In this document: positions 56,614 to 64,000 of the stretch, in pieces
How the letters are laid out: every line of letters begins with the position of its first letter
Numbering within the stretch: position 1 is the first letter of the stretch
Assembly (NCBI GenBank): GCA_021847835.1
Contig: JAJZPR010000002.1
Span: 102,241 to 166,240 of the forward strand
Direction: 5' to 3'
Length of the DNA: 64,000 nucleotides
From: Pseudomonadota bacterium
GTDB taxonomy: Bacteria; Pseudomonadota; Gammaproteobacteria; Burkholderiales; Thiobacillaceae
Program-made: the position numbers and the translations under genes
Notes under the pieces: generated by a model
Told to the model about the DNA's origin: nothing
Database searches by the model: none
The model's input: only the letters and a program-made list of their open reading frames with translations

Positions 56614-56916
56614 TCAGAGGCCGCCGGGCGAGGTGGAGCCACCAGGGGCAGGAGGCATGGGAGCCGGAGCCGAGCCCGAGCCCTTCGAACCCTTCTCGAA
56701 TTCGCTGGAAGTCAGATTGCCGTCGCCATTGGCGTCCATGGCGCGGAATTCGCTTTCGCTGCCGCCTTTGGACTGAAACTCTTTCGCGCTGACTTTGCCG
56801 TCGCCGTTGACGTCGTAGCTCTTGAGGTCGCCGGCGGCAAGTGCCGGAATGGAGGAAACCGAACCCAGAAGGCCGGCAAGGGCAAGACTCAGTACACGTT
56901 GGTTGATGGAATTCAT
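56614..56916 (-). CDS. exported EF-hand calcium-binding protein
   Basis: It has 100 residues from the ATG at 56916, backed by an AGGAGA SD. The signal peptide (MNSINQRVLSLALAGLLGSV, cleavage near ALA-AGD) points to the periplasm. Two EF-hand loops follow, DVNGDGKVSAKEF and DANGDGNLTSSEF, each with the canonical Asp/Asn/Asp/Gly/Glu spacing. The tail is Gly/Pro/Ser-rich. The function is unknown; related small EF-hand proteins are common in this class. Confidence 0.88.
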   Translation of the reverse strand: MNSINQRVLSLALAGLLGSVSSIPALAAGDLKSYDVNGDGKVSAKEFQSKGGSESEFRAMDANGDGNLTSSEFEKGSKGSGSAPAPMPPAPGGSTSPGGL

Positions 56917-57174
56917 GGATTTTCTCCTGCTGATTGAAAGGACAAGTTGGGTGAATGCGCGTTGCACTCGTAGACAGTCGTAGCGACAGTCGTGCCAGCT
57001 AAATTTTCCTTTGTAAATCAAACAGATGAAATGGATCGTCGCCTGACGGGCGGATAGTCGGCATGACGGGGTATCAATATGTCGCCATGCCACAACGGCT
57101 TTGGCGCTTGCTTTTCAACACGTTGTTTTTTCTGATTATTTTTGTCATCAGGTAGCGACAATTGGGGGATTGAG
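56917..57174. other. gene-free stretch upstream of the EF-hand gene
   Basis: About 258 bp, visibly AT-richer than the surroundings, with a GACAGTCGT direct repeat near 56974. It must hold the EF-hand promoter, but I see no convincing -35/-10 pair and no gene. Confidence 0.5.
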
Positions 57175-57207
57175 AAATCAAGCGGGGGTTTGCGTCCCGC
57201 TTGATTT
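57175..57207 (-). terminator. intrinsic terminator after fccB
   Basis: A perfect 12-bp stem (AAATCAAGCGGG at 57175-57186 with CCCGCTTGATTT at 57196-57207) has a 9-nt loop and T-rich flanks on both strands. It lies 16 nt past the fccB stop. Confidence 0.9.
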
Positions 57208-57222
57208 TCCGGCCGCTCGGAA

Positions 57223-58491
57223 TCAGCTCAGCACTTCCGCCCAGATGTTCTGCGCCCAGGATTCGGCGTACTTGTGGTTGTCGCGGTCGCCCTGCGGGGT
57301 GGCGCCGCCGCCGCCGGCATCGACGTAGGCCTTTTTCTCATTGTCGAAGCGGTACACGTTGGCGACGTGTCCTGCCGTGTCGGCGGAAGTTTCCGAATAG
57401 CAGGTGTTGCCCACCACGGGCAGGGGCTCGGGCTGGCGGCCTGCCAGCAGTTCGACGATGGCTGCGGCGCAGATCTTGGCTTGGTTGGTGGCCATGTGGC
57501 CGGACTTGGGCAGGGCGGCCGACACCGAGTCGCCGATAACGTGCACATTGGGTGCGGCGGTGGATTCGAAGCTGGCCAGGTTGACCAGGCACCAGTTGCC
57601 GCCGCTGTCGTTGCGCGCGCCAGCCAGGGCGCACAGTTCGCCCGCCCGCTGCCGCGGCACCACGTTCATCACGTCGGCCTTCACTTCGTCGAATTCGGTG
57701 CTGACGGTCATTCTGCCGCCATCGACCGCGAGCACTGCGCTGGTGGGGCGATATTCGATCATGCCGGGGTAGAAGCTGTTCCACGCCCAGGTGAACAGCG
57801 GCTTTTTCGAAACGATGTCGGCATTGCTGTCCAGTACGATGATCTTGGACCTGGGCTTGGCCTGTTTGAAATAGTGGGCCACCATGCAGATGCGCTCGTA
57901 AGGGCCGGGCGGGCAGCGGTAGGGGGTTGCCGGCACCGAGATCACGAACACGCCGCCATCGGGCATGGCTTCGAGCTGTTTTCTCAAGAGCGCGGTTTGC
58001 GGGCCGGCTTTCCAGGAATGCACCACCTTGCCGGCGGCCTCGGCTTCCCCGAAACCCTTGATCGTATCGGTGCGGATGTCGATGCCGGGGGCCAGCACCA
58101 GGCGGTCATAACCGAAAGTGCTGCCGTCCCGGGTGGTGACGGTGCGCTTGGCCGGGTCGATGCCGACGACGCTGTCCTTCACCATCCTGATGCCGTGCTT
58201 CCTCAGGCCGCCATAACCGTGGGTGATGTCGTCCATGCTGCGCAGGCCGCCGATCACCAGGTTGGAACGCGGGCAGGACACGAATTTTTCATTCGGCTCG
58301 ATCAGGGTGACTTCGAGGTTCGGCCCCCATTTGCGCAGGTACTTGGCGCAGGTGGCGCCGCCGAAGCCGGCGCCGACCACGACGACCCTGGCCTTGGGGC
58401 CGGAGACGCCGGTACCGGCGCAGCCTGCAATCAGGACGGAGGCGGCGCCCATGCCGGACGCCCTGAGAAAATCGCGACGGGTAATGCTCAT
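57223..58491 (-). CDS. fccB: flavocytochrome c sulfide dehydrogenase, flavoprotein subunit
   Basis: Periplasmic FAD enzyme oxidising sulfide to sulfur/polysulfide and passing electrons to its cytochrome partner. It has 422 residues. A Tat signal (TRRDFLRASG) precedes RVVVVGAGFGGATCAKYL. C73 in FVSCPRSN is the expected covalent FAD attachment site (C42 of the Allochromatium enzyme). The redox pair C193 (YRCPPGPYER) and C364 (GNTCYS) corresponds to C161/C337. It follows the small cytochrome gene by 24 nt, SD AAGGAG. Confidence 0.93.
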   Translation of the reverse strand: MSITRRDFLRASGMGAASVLIAGCAGTGVSGPKARVVVVGAGFGGATCAKYLRKWGPNLEVTLIEPNEKFVSCPRSNLVIGGLRSMDDITHGYGGLRKHGIRMVKDSVVGIDPAKRTVTTRDGSTFGYDRLVLAPGIDIRTDTIKGFGEAEAAGKVVHSWKAGPQTALLRKQLEAMPDGGVFVISVPATPYRCPPGPYERICMVAHYFKQAKPRSKIIVLDSNADIVSKKPLFTWAWNSFYPGMIEYRPTSAVLAVDGGRMTVSTEFDEVKADVMNVVPRQRAGELCALAGARNDSGGNWCLVNLASFESTAAPNVHVIGDSVSAALPKSGHMATNQAKICAAAIVELLAGRQPEPLPVVGNTCYSETSADTAGHVANVYRFDNEKKAYVDAGGGGATPQGDRDNHKYAESWAQNIWAEVLS

Positions 58492-58515
58492 GTCAGCTCT
58501 CCTTGTGGGTCCGGC

Positions 58516-58812
58516 CTATTTTTTGAGTTTGGATAAGTACTCGCCCATCAGCTCGTACTCGGCCTCGGTGTAGCCGCTGGCATGGCGCTTCATGACCGAA
58601 GACGCGCGCGTGCCGGACTTGAACTCCTGCATGGATTTGACGATAAAGGCCTTGTCCAGCCCGGCAAGGTTGGGGATTTCGCCCCTGCTCTTGCCGCCGG
58701 GTCCATGGCAGGACATGCAGGTCGAGGCCAGCAGTTCGCCGCGCGGAACGGCAAATGCGTTGGCGCTGAGCAGGATTGCGCCTGCGACAGACAGAAAGCG
58801 TTTTGTGTGCAT
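58516..58812 (-). CDS. fccA: monohaem cytochrome c, probable FccA-type sulfide dehydrogenase subunit
   Basis: It has 98 residues from the ATG at 58812 (SD GGAGG, 6 nt). The signal peptide ends near NAFA. One haem site CMSCH (C32-H36) and a likely Met ligand in SSVMKRHASG; KSMQEFKSGTRAS and YTEAEYELMGEYL are typical of FccA/SoxX-like class I cytochromes. It lies immediately upstream of fccB. It has one haem, unlike the dihaem Allochromatium subunit but like the green sulfur bacterial form. Confidence 0.85.
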   Translation of the reverse strand: MHTKRFLSVAGAILLSANAFAVPRGELLASTCMSCHGPGGKSRGEIPNLAGLDKAFIVKSMQEFKSGTRASSVMKRHASGYTEAEYELMGEYLSKLKK

Positions 58813-58936
58813 GGGAACCTCCGGTGCGGCACCCGTTGGCAGGCGCCAATAACCCACATTAGCAAGCGCAGGGCCGGTTTCCAGCAGGAAGTGCTTATAT
58901 TGCCGGGGCGGATTGTCGCAGGCAGGCAGCCGCGGC

Positions 58937-60040
58937 CTATTTTTTCGCGCCCAGCGCCAGGGCGCGGCGGGCAGAGGCGTCGAGCGCGGCTTTTTGCGCG
59001 GATGGGTCGCCCGCAGATTCGAGCCAGCCGCCGAGATTGGCGAGGGCAATGGCGCCCAGGGCATCGATCCAGAGCGGGGATTCGTTGAGGGCGGGGATGT
59101 AGCCGTAGCTTTTGCCGCCGGCCTTGAGGAAAGTCTCCTTTCCCTCCATGGCGATTTCTTCCAGGGTTTCCAGGCAGTCGGCGGTGAAGCCGGGGCAGAG
59201 GGCATGGACGTTTTTGACGCCCTGTTGCGCGAGTTCCCGCAGGGTCTTGTCGGTATAGGGTTGCAGCCATTCGGCCCTGCCGAAGCGCGACTGGAATGTG
59301 ATGCGGTATTGGTTTTCGGCAAGCCCAAGGGCCTCGGCCAGCAGACGCCCGGTCTTCTGGCATTCGCAGTGATAGGGGTCGCCTTTTTCCAGAGTGTAGC
59401 GCGGCAGCCCGTGGAAGCTCATCACCAGCACGTCGGGGCGCTCGTTCTGCTGCCAGTAGGCGCGCACGTTCTCGGCCAGCGCGCGGATGTAGCCGGGGTC
59501 GTCATGGTAGTGGCGCACGGTGCGCACGGCCGGCGCGTTGCGGGTTTTCTGCAAATGCGCGAAGGCGGCGTCGTTGGCCGTGGCGGTGGTGGAGGCGGCG
59601 TACTGCGGATACATGGGCAGCAGCAGGATGCGGTCGCAGCCCGCGGCCTTGAGCTTGTCGAGACCCTCGGCGATCGAGGGCGAGCCGTAGCGCATGGCGT
59701 ATTCGACCGGGATGATCTGCCCGGTTTTTTCGCCCAGCCAGCCTTTCAAGAGTTTCGCCTGCCGTTCCGTGTGGACCCTGAGCGGCGAACCCTCCTTCGT
59801 CCAGATGGCGGCGTACTTGGCGGCGGATTTCTTCGGCCGCGTGTTGAGGATGACGCCGTTCAGGATCGGCCACCAGACCGGGCGCGGGATTTCCACCACG
59901 CGCGGATCGGAGAGGAATTCCTTCAGGTAGCGCCGCAGCGCCGGGGCGGTGGGTGCGTCAGGCGTGCCCAGGTTGATCATCAGCACGCCGGGACGGGCGG
60001 GCGTGCCGTGGCGGTATTCGAGTTCTGGAAGGTAGCGCAT
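58937..60040 (-). CDS. hemH: ferrochelatase
   Basis: Inserts Fe(II) into protoporphyrin IX. It has 367 residues. Visible: [39 protein letters not shown], the catalytic His in [33 protein letters not shown], and the catalytic Glu in [14 protein letters not shown]. It lies 124 bp upstream of fccA on the same strand, supplying haem for the c- and b-type cytochromes encoded nearby. Confidence 0.97.
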   Translation of the reverse strand: MRYLPELEYRHGTPARPGVLMINLGTPDAPTAPALRRYLKEFLSDPRVVEIPRPVWWPILNGVILNTRPKKSAAKYAAIWTKEGSPLRVHTERQAKLLKGWLGEKTGQIIPVEYAMRYGSPSIAEGLDKLKAAGCDRILLLPMYPQYAASTTATANDAAFAHLQKTRNAPAVRTVRHYHDDPGYIRALAENVRAYWQQNERPDVLVMSFHGLPRYTLEKGDPYHCECQKTGRLLAEALGLAENQYRITFQSRFGRAEWLQPYTDKTLRELAQQGVKNVHALCPGFTADCLETLEEIAMEGKETFLKAGGKSYGYIPALNESPLWIDALGAIALANLGGWLESAGDPSAQKAALDASARRALALGAKK

Positions 60041-60061
60041 CGATCCCTAAAACCTCACTTC

Positions 60062-60185
60062 AAGCCACAGAGGACACGGAGTTCACAGAGGGCAAGCAAA
60101 AATTTCCGAAATTGCCATGGCCAAGTGAAGCCCTTGGCCATCGGGGGGCAGGATTTTCTCTGTGTTCTCTGTGCCCTCTGTGGCT
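60062..60185. repeat. CACAGAG palindromic repeat, copy 5
   Basis: It lies between hemH and hrcA. The left arm 60062-60090 (AAGCCACAGAGGACACGGAG) and right arm 60158-60185 are approximate reverse complements around a long 67-nt centre that contains its own CTTGGCC/GGCCAAG pair. Confidence 0.8.
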
Positions 60186-60201
60186 GGCTGTTTTTTTCAA
60201 G

Positions 60202-61218
60202 TTAATGGTAGGAGAGGGCGTTGGACAGCAGGCGCGCGGTCACGTCGACGATGGGGATCACGCGTTCGTAGGCCATGCGGGTGGGGCCGACCACGCCGAG
60301 CGTGCCGACCACCTGGCCGTCGACTTCATAGGGCGCGGTGACCAGACTGCATTCGTCCAGCGGCAGGGTGTCGGATTCGCCGCCGATGAAAATCTGCACG
60401 CCCTGCGCGGCGCGCGACTGTTCCAGCAGTTGCAGCAGCGTGGTCTTCTGTTCGAAGGCGTCGAACAGGCGGCGCAGGTTCTGCATGTTGGCGGAGAGAT
60501 CCTGCACGTCCAGCAGTTTGCGGCTGCCGGAAACCACCACGGCTTCGCGCTGGACATCGAGTGCTTCCGAGCCGGCATTGACCGCTGCGGTCATCAGGGC
60601 CTGCATGTCGTCGCGCATGCGGCCCAGCTCGGCCTTGAGTCCGGCGCGCATCTCGTCGAAGGTGCGGCCGGCGAAATGGCGGTTGAAATAGTTGGCCGAT
60701 TCGACGAGTTGCGCCTGGGTGTAGGGCTGGTCGGTCAGGATGACGCGGTTTTCCACCTCGCCTTCATGCGTGACGATGATGAGCAGCACGCGCTTTTCGG
60801 ACAGGCTGAGGAACTCGATCTGGCGGCAGGCAGGGTTGCGCCTGGGCGTCATCACCAGGCCGGCGAAATGGGTCAGTTCGGACAACAGCTTGGAGGCCGT
60901 GGACAGCAGCTTTTGCGGATCGTCCGGCGCGAGCTGGCGCTGCATTTCGCCCAGCGCGCCCTGCTCAAGCGGGCGCACGGTCAGCAGGGTGTCGACGAAG
61001 AAGCGGTAGCCGCGCGGCGTGGGCACGCGGCCGGCGGAGGTGTGCGGGCTGGTGACGAAACCCATGTCTTCGAGGTCGGCCATGATGTTGCGGATGCTGG
61101 CCGGCGACAGGTCCAGGCCGGCATGGCGCGCGAGCGTCCGCGAACCTACCGGCTCGCCCTCGGTAATGTGGCGTTCGATCAGGGTTTTCAGCAGGATGCG
61201 GGCGCGCTCGGTCAGCAT
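60202..61218 (-). CDS. hrcA: heat-inducible transcription repressor HrcA
   Basis: Represses groESL/dnaK-type genes through CIRCE. It has 338 residues: an N-terminal winged helix ([45 protein letters not shown]), a GAF-like dimer domain, and the C-terminal [25 protein letters not shown]. It is divergent from nadK, and no CIRCE inverted repeat (TTAGCACTC-N9-GAGTGCTAA) is visible in the 68-bp gap, so it does not obviously regulate itself there. Confidence 0.96.
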   Translation of the reverse strand: MLTERARILLKTLIERHITEGEPVGSRTLARHAGLDLSPASIRNIMADLEDMGFVTSPHTSAGRVPTPRGYRFFVDTLLTVRPLEQGALGEMQRQLAPDDPQKLLSTASKLLSELTHFAGLVMTPRRNPACRQIEFLSLSEKRVLLIIVTHEGEVENRVILTDQPYTQAQLVESANYFNRHFAGRTFDEMRAGLKAELGRMRDDMQALMTAAVNAGSEALDVQREAVVVSGSRKLLDVQDLSANMQNLRRLFDAFEQKTTLLQLLEQSRAAQGVQIFIGGESDTLPLDECSLVTAPYEVDGQVVGTLGVVGPTRMAYERVIPIVDVTARLLSNALSYH

Positions 61219-61274
61219 GTCGGCAACAGTCGTCCAGGCACTCTCAAGGTAAGCTGCAAAGGATTTTACAACCG

Positions 61275-61280
61275 TATAAT
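61275..61280 (+). promoter_or_regulatory. perfect -10 box before nadK
   Basis: TATAAT at 61275-61280 lies 6 nt before the nadK ATG. A start site 7 nt downstream would fall on the A of the ATG (61287), giving a leaderless mRNA. No clear -35 is present. Confidence 0.4.
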
Positions 61281-61286
61281 GGGGGC

Positions 61287-62159
61287 ATGCCGCAATCTTT
61301 CAAAAAAGTCGCTCTGGTAGGCAAATACGACAATCTCGCCCTGGCCGAATCGGTCGAGCGCCTGGCCGATTTTCTTTCCGGCCACGGCTATGAGGTGATC
61401 CTGGCCCGTCAGACTGCCAAGGCCCTGGACCAGCCGCGCTACCGGCAGGCGAGCCTGACCGAACTGCCCAGCGTTGCGGAGGCGGTCATCGTGCTGGGCG
61501 GCGACGGCACCATGTTGTCCATCGCACGCGCGCTCGCACCCTATCCGGTGCCGCTCATCGGCGTCAACCAGGGCCGGCTGGGGTTTCTGACCGACATCAC
61601 GGTGGGCAACATGGAGGCGGAACTCGCGCGCATGCTGGCGGGGGAATATGACGTAGAGGAACGCGTCATGCTCACGGCCTCGCTCTCGCGCGGCGACGGC
61701 ACTCACAACGAAGGCTCTTCCTTCAACGATGTGGTGGTGAGCAAGGCCGGCACCGGGCGCCTGATCGAATTCGAGGTCATCATCGACAACGAGTACGTCT
61801 ATACCCAGCGCTCGGACGGGCTGGTGATCGCCACGCCCACCGGCTCCACGGCCTACGCGCTGTCCGCCGGCGGCCCCATCCTTTATCCCACCCTGGAAGC
61901 CATCGCGCTGGTGCCGATCTGCCCGCACACACTGTCGGCGCGGCCCATCGTGGTCAGCAGCCAGTCGCGCGTGGACATCATCATCCACCACGCCGACGAC
62001 GCGCGCGTGCATTTCGACGGCCAGAACCACTTCGACCTGCAAAAGGGCGACAAGGTCAGCATCTGCCGCGTGCCCTACAACGTCACCCTGCTGCACCCCA
62101 AGCATTACAGCTACTACGACACCCTGCGCCAGAAATTGCACTGGGGAAAACAGATCTGA
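61287..62159 (+). CDS. nadK: NAD kinase
   Basis: Phosphorylates NAD to NADP. It has 290 residues. Visible: [19 protein letters not shown], the diacylglycerol-kinase-like [13 protein letters not shown] with catalytic Asp, [13 protein letters not shown], the NE/D motif in [32 protein letters not shown], and [19 protein letters not shown]. Its stop overlaps the recN start (TGATG). hrcA-nadK-recN is a conserved cluster. Confidence 0.97.
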   Translation: MPQSFKKVALVGKYDNLALAESVERLADFLSGHGYEVILARQTAKALDQPRYRQASLTELPSVAEAVIVLGGDGTMLSIARALAPYPVPLIGVNQGRLGFLTDITVGNMEAELARMLAGEYDVEERVMLTASLSRGDGTHNEGSSFNDVVVSKAGTGRLIEFEVIIDNEYVYTQRSDGLVIATPTGSTAYALSAGGPILYPTLEAIALVPICPHTLSARPIVVSSQSRVDIIIHHADDARVHFDGQNHFDLQKGDKVSICRVPYNVTLLHPKHYSYYDTLRQKLHWGKQI

Positions 62160-63856
62160 TGTTAAGGGTGTTATCCATCCGCGATTTTGTGCTGGTCGAA
62201 TCGCTGGACCTGGATTTCGCGCCCGGCATGACCGTGCTCACCGGCGAAACCGGGGCCGGCAAATCCATCCTCGTCGATGCGCTGTCGCTGGTGCTGGGCG
62301 ACCGCGCCGAGTCCGGCGTCGTCCGCAGCGGCGCGAAGCGGGCGGAAATCAGCGCCGAATTCGCGCTGGAGAACCTGCCCTCGGTGCAAGCCTGGTTGAG
62401 CGAGAACGGCCTCGATGCTGAAGAAGGCTGTCTGCTGCGCAGGACCGTTGAGGCGGAAGGTCGCAGCCGCGCCTTCGTCAACGGTTCGCCGGTGACGCTG
62501 GCGCAATTGAAGGAACTGGGCGAGCAACTGGTCGACATCCACGGCCAGCACGCCCACCATGCCTTGCTGAAGCCTTCCGTGCAGCGCGAGCTGCTGGACG
62601 AGTTCGCCAATGCGCAAGCGGAAGCCGCTGCCACTCTGGAAGCCTGGCAGGTCTGGCAGGCTGCGAAGAAGAGGCTGCAAAGCGCGCGCGAGGAAGCCGG
62701 CGTGCGGCTGCTGGAAAAAGAGGGACTGGAGGCCGCGCTGGCCGAAGTCGGGCCGCTGCTGGACGATTTGCGCGCCTGGGACGAAATGCAGGCCGAGCAC
62801 GGGCGCCAGGCCCACATGTCCAGCCTCATCGAAGCCGGTTCGCAGTTGCTGGCGGGGCTGGAGGACGAAGAAGATGGCGTGCTGCGCCGCATCGGCCGCC
62901 TGCAGGGACTCATGCAGGACATGCTGGAAAAGGACACCGGCCTCGCAGAGGAAAAGGCCTTGCTGGATGCGGCGCTGAGCAACCTGGAGGAGGTGCGCCA
63001 TGGGGTTCTTCGCTATGCCGACCGGCTGAGCCTCGATCCCGAACGGCTCGCGGAACTCGACCGCCGCATGGCCGAAGTGCATCGCGTGTCGCGCAAGCAC
63101 AGGTCGAGTGCGGCGGAGTTGCTGGAACGGCATGCCGAGTGGCTCAAGCGGCTGGACCGGCTGGCGGCGGAAGACGACATCGAGTCGATGGAAGCCGATG
63201 CGGTGCGTGCCGAGAAAGACTTTCTGGCCCGCGCGAAAAAGCTTTCTGCCAAGCGCCAACGGGCTGCCGGCGAGCTGGGCAAGACCGTCAGCCAGGCCAT
63301 GGCGGAGCTTTCGCTCGCCGACGGGCGTTTCGAGACCAGGCTTGCCGCCTGCGAGCCGCATTCGCATGGCCTCGAGGAGATCGCTTTCCTGGTGGCCAGC
63401 CATGCCAGCCTTCAGCCGGGCCCGCTCGACAAGGTGGCTTCGGGCGGCGAGCTTTCGCGCATCAGCCTGGCCATCCAGACTGCGCTTTCCGGCCAGGCCG
63501 GGGTGCCCACGCTGATCTTCGACGAAGTCGATGTCGGCATCGGCGGCGCGGTGGCCGAAGCCGTGGGACGGCGCCTGGCCCGACTCGGCGCAAGCCGGCA
63601 GGTGCTGGTCGTCACCCACCTGCCGCAGGTCGCGGCCCACGGCCGCCAGCATCTGCGCGTGAGCAAGCTGGCCGGCAGCGACAAGGTCATCAGCCAGGTG
63701 GCGCCGCTGAACGGCGAGGAACGGGTGAGGGAAATCGCCCGCATGCTGGGCGGCAAGGAAATCACCGAGACCACGTTGCGGCACGCGCGGGAGATGCTGG
63801 AAACGGCAGGCACAGGCAAAGGCGGCCGCAGTAAAACGGTGAGGCGTGAGGCGTGA
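62159..63856 (+). CDS. recN: DNA repair protein RecN
   Basis: SMC-like ATPase in double-strand-break repair. It has 565 residues: Walker A TGETGAGKSILVDALSL near residues 30-45, long coiled-coil arms (about 150-380), the ABC signature KVASGGELSRISLAIQ, and Walker B TLIFDEVDVGIGG. The last residues (KTVRREA) and the stop codon are encoded by TGAGGCG repeat units, so the native C-terminus may have been replaced by repeat sequence. Confidence 0.97.
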   Translation: MLRVLSIRDFVLVESLDLDFAPGMTVLTGETGAGKSILVDALSLVLGDRAESGVVRSGAKRAEISAEFALENLPSVQAWLSENGLDAEEGCLLRRTVEAEGRSRAFVNGSPVTLAQLKELGEQLVDIHGQHAHHALLKPSVQRELLDEFANAQAEAAATLEAWQVWQAAKKRLQSAREEAGVRLLEKEGLEAALAEVGPLLDDLRAWDEMQAEHGRQAHMSSLIEAGSQLLAGLEDEEDGVLRRIGRLQGLMQDMLEKDTGLAEEKALLDAALSNLEEVRHGVLRYADRLSLDPERLAELDRRMAEVHRVSRKHRSSAAELLERHAEWLKRLDRLAAEDDIESMEADAVRAEKDFLARAKKLSAKRQRAAGELGKTVSQAMAELSLADGRFETRLAACEPHSHGLEEIAFLVASHASLQPGPLDKVASGGELSRISLAIQTALSGQAGVPTLIFDEVDVGIGGAVAEAVGRRLARLGASRQVLVVTHLPQVAAHGRQHLRVSKLAGSDKVISQVAPLNGEERVREIARMLGGKEITETTLRHAREMLETAGTGKGGRSKTVRREA

Positions 63857-63860
63857 GGCG
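63840..63860 (+). repeat. three tandem TGAGGCG units overlapping the recN 3' end
   Basis: TGAGGCG repeated at 63840-63846, 63847-63853 and 63854-63860, preceded by ACGG as at the thyA end. The first base of the third unit starts the recN TGA stop. Confidence 0.85.
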
Positions 63861-63875
63861 CAGACTACGCTCTTG

Positions 63876-64000
63876 CTAGATAGTGTCGTCATGAGATAGC
63901 CAGCCAAAGGGTAAGGCAGCGAATTTGTACGGCAGCAACAAAGGATGACAGGTTTTTCGCATAGCGGGTGGCGATCCCCCGCCACCGCTTGAGATGCAAG
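63876..64000. mobile_element. right-edge insertion sequence (IS5 family), partial
   Basis: The transposase remnant and its 3' flank lie next to the recN-end repeat. The boundary is estimated: AGATAGTGTCGTCATGAGA is a plausible terminal inverted repeat, to be confirmed by the other end outside the window. Confidence 0.55.
63889..64000 (-). CDS. IS5-type transposase, C-terminal 36 codons only (runs off the window)
   Basis: Read on the minus strand from the edge, the frame gives LHLKRWRGIATRYAKNLSSF followed by VAAVQIRCLTLWLAIS and a TGA at 63889-63891. KRWRGIATRYAK is the typical end of DDE transposases of the IS5 family (IS427-like group). Most of the gene lies beyond the window. The element end is probably just left, near 63876-63890 (AGATAGTGTCGTCA), but the partner terminal repeat is not visible. 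Confidence 0.75.
   Translation of the reverse strand, partial: LHLKRWRGIATRYAKNLSSFVAAVQIRCLTLWLAIS

Noticed and set aside
61219..61286. CIRCE operator upstream of hrcA
   Set aside because: No TTAGCACTC/GAGTGCTAA inverted repeat in the gap.

Overview
The window is a GC-rich chromosomal segment of a betaproteobacterium. The order glnD-map / rpsB-tsf-pyrH-frr-uppS-cdsA-dxr-rseP-bamA-skp-lpxD-fabZ-lpxA-lpxB / rnhB, followed by pyrG-kdsA-eno-ftsB, is the classic betaproteobacterial arrangement. A complete cbb3 oxidase locus, a flavocytochrome c sulfide dehydrogenase pair and a B12-dependent ribonucleotide reductase suggest a sulfur-oxidising, microaerophilic or facultatively anaerobic member (Nitrosomonadales-like: Sulfuricella, Thiobacillus or Gallionella relatives). 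That placement is inferred from gene content and not tested.

Layout. 1-2989 (minus): 3'-truncated glnD and map. 3133-16824 (plus): promoter, rpsB, terminator, tsf and a tightly packed operon for UMP kinase, ribosome recycling, undecaprenyl-PP, CDP-DAG and MEP isoprenoid synthesis, RseP, BamA, Skp and lipid A synthesis. 16946-24712: nrdJ (minus), rnhB (plus), a SenB/TIGR04348-type glycosyltransferase (minus), an rRNA methyltransferase (plus), ppsR (minus) divergent from ppsA (plus), and a small membrane protein. 24713-25465: no gene, but a 561-bp element made of nested inverted repeats. 25466-34066 (plus): pyrG, kdsA, eno, ftsB, zipA-like, ligA and galU, the last preceded by a 35-codon ORF that echoes the start of galU. 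34187-43380: nnrD (minus), a DUF3330 protein, purL, ppc, a membrane protein and a DUF302 protein (plus). 43444-52792 (minus): cbb3 locus ccoI-ccoS-fnr-like-ccoN-ccoO-ccoQ-ccoP-ccoG-ccoH plus a small membrane protein. 52853-56478 (plus): aat, bpt, a lipoprotein with a metallopeptidase motif, thyA and folA. 56614-61218 (minus): EF-hand protein, fccB, fccA-like cytochrome, hemH and hrcA. 61287-63856 (plus): nadK and recN. The right edge enters the 3' end of an IS5-type transposase.

How it works together. The left half is housekeeping: nitrogen signalling, translation, envelope biogenesis and lipid A. The cco genes build the high-affinity terminal oxidase, with CcoI/CcoS/CcoG/CcoH for copper delivery and assembly; a near-palindromic FNR site sits exactly 41.5 bp upstream of the predicted ccoN start site. 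FccAB could feed sulfide electrons into the cytochrome c pool serving that oxidase, and hemH supplies haem.

Most notable: (1) an orphan SenB-like selenosugar synthase; (2) the nested-palindrome element whose two ends differ by compensatory changes; (3) the duplicated galU start; (4) an Fnr-like regulator with no normal start codon, two missing sensor cysteines and an altered recognition helix; (5) five copies of a CACAGAG palindromic repeat in gene-free gaps. I found no CRISPR array, rRNA, tRNA or prophage, and nothing that clearly amounts to a wholly new multi-gene system.
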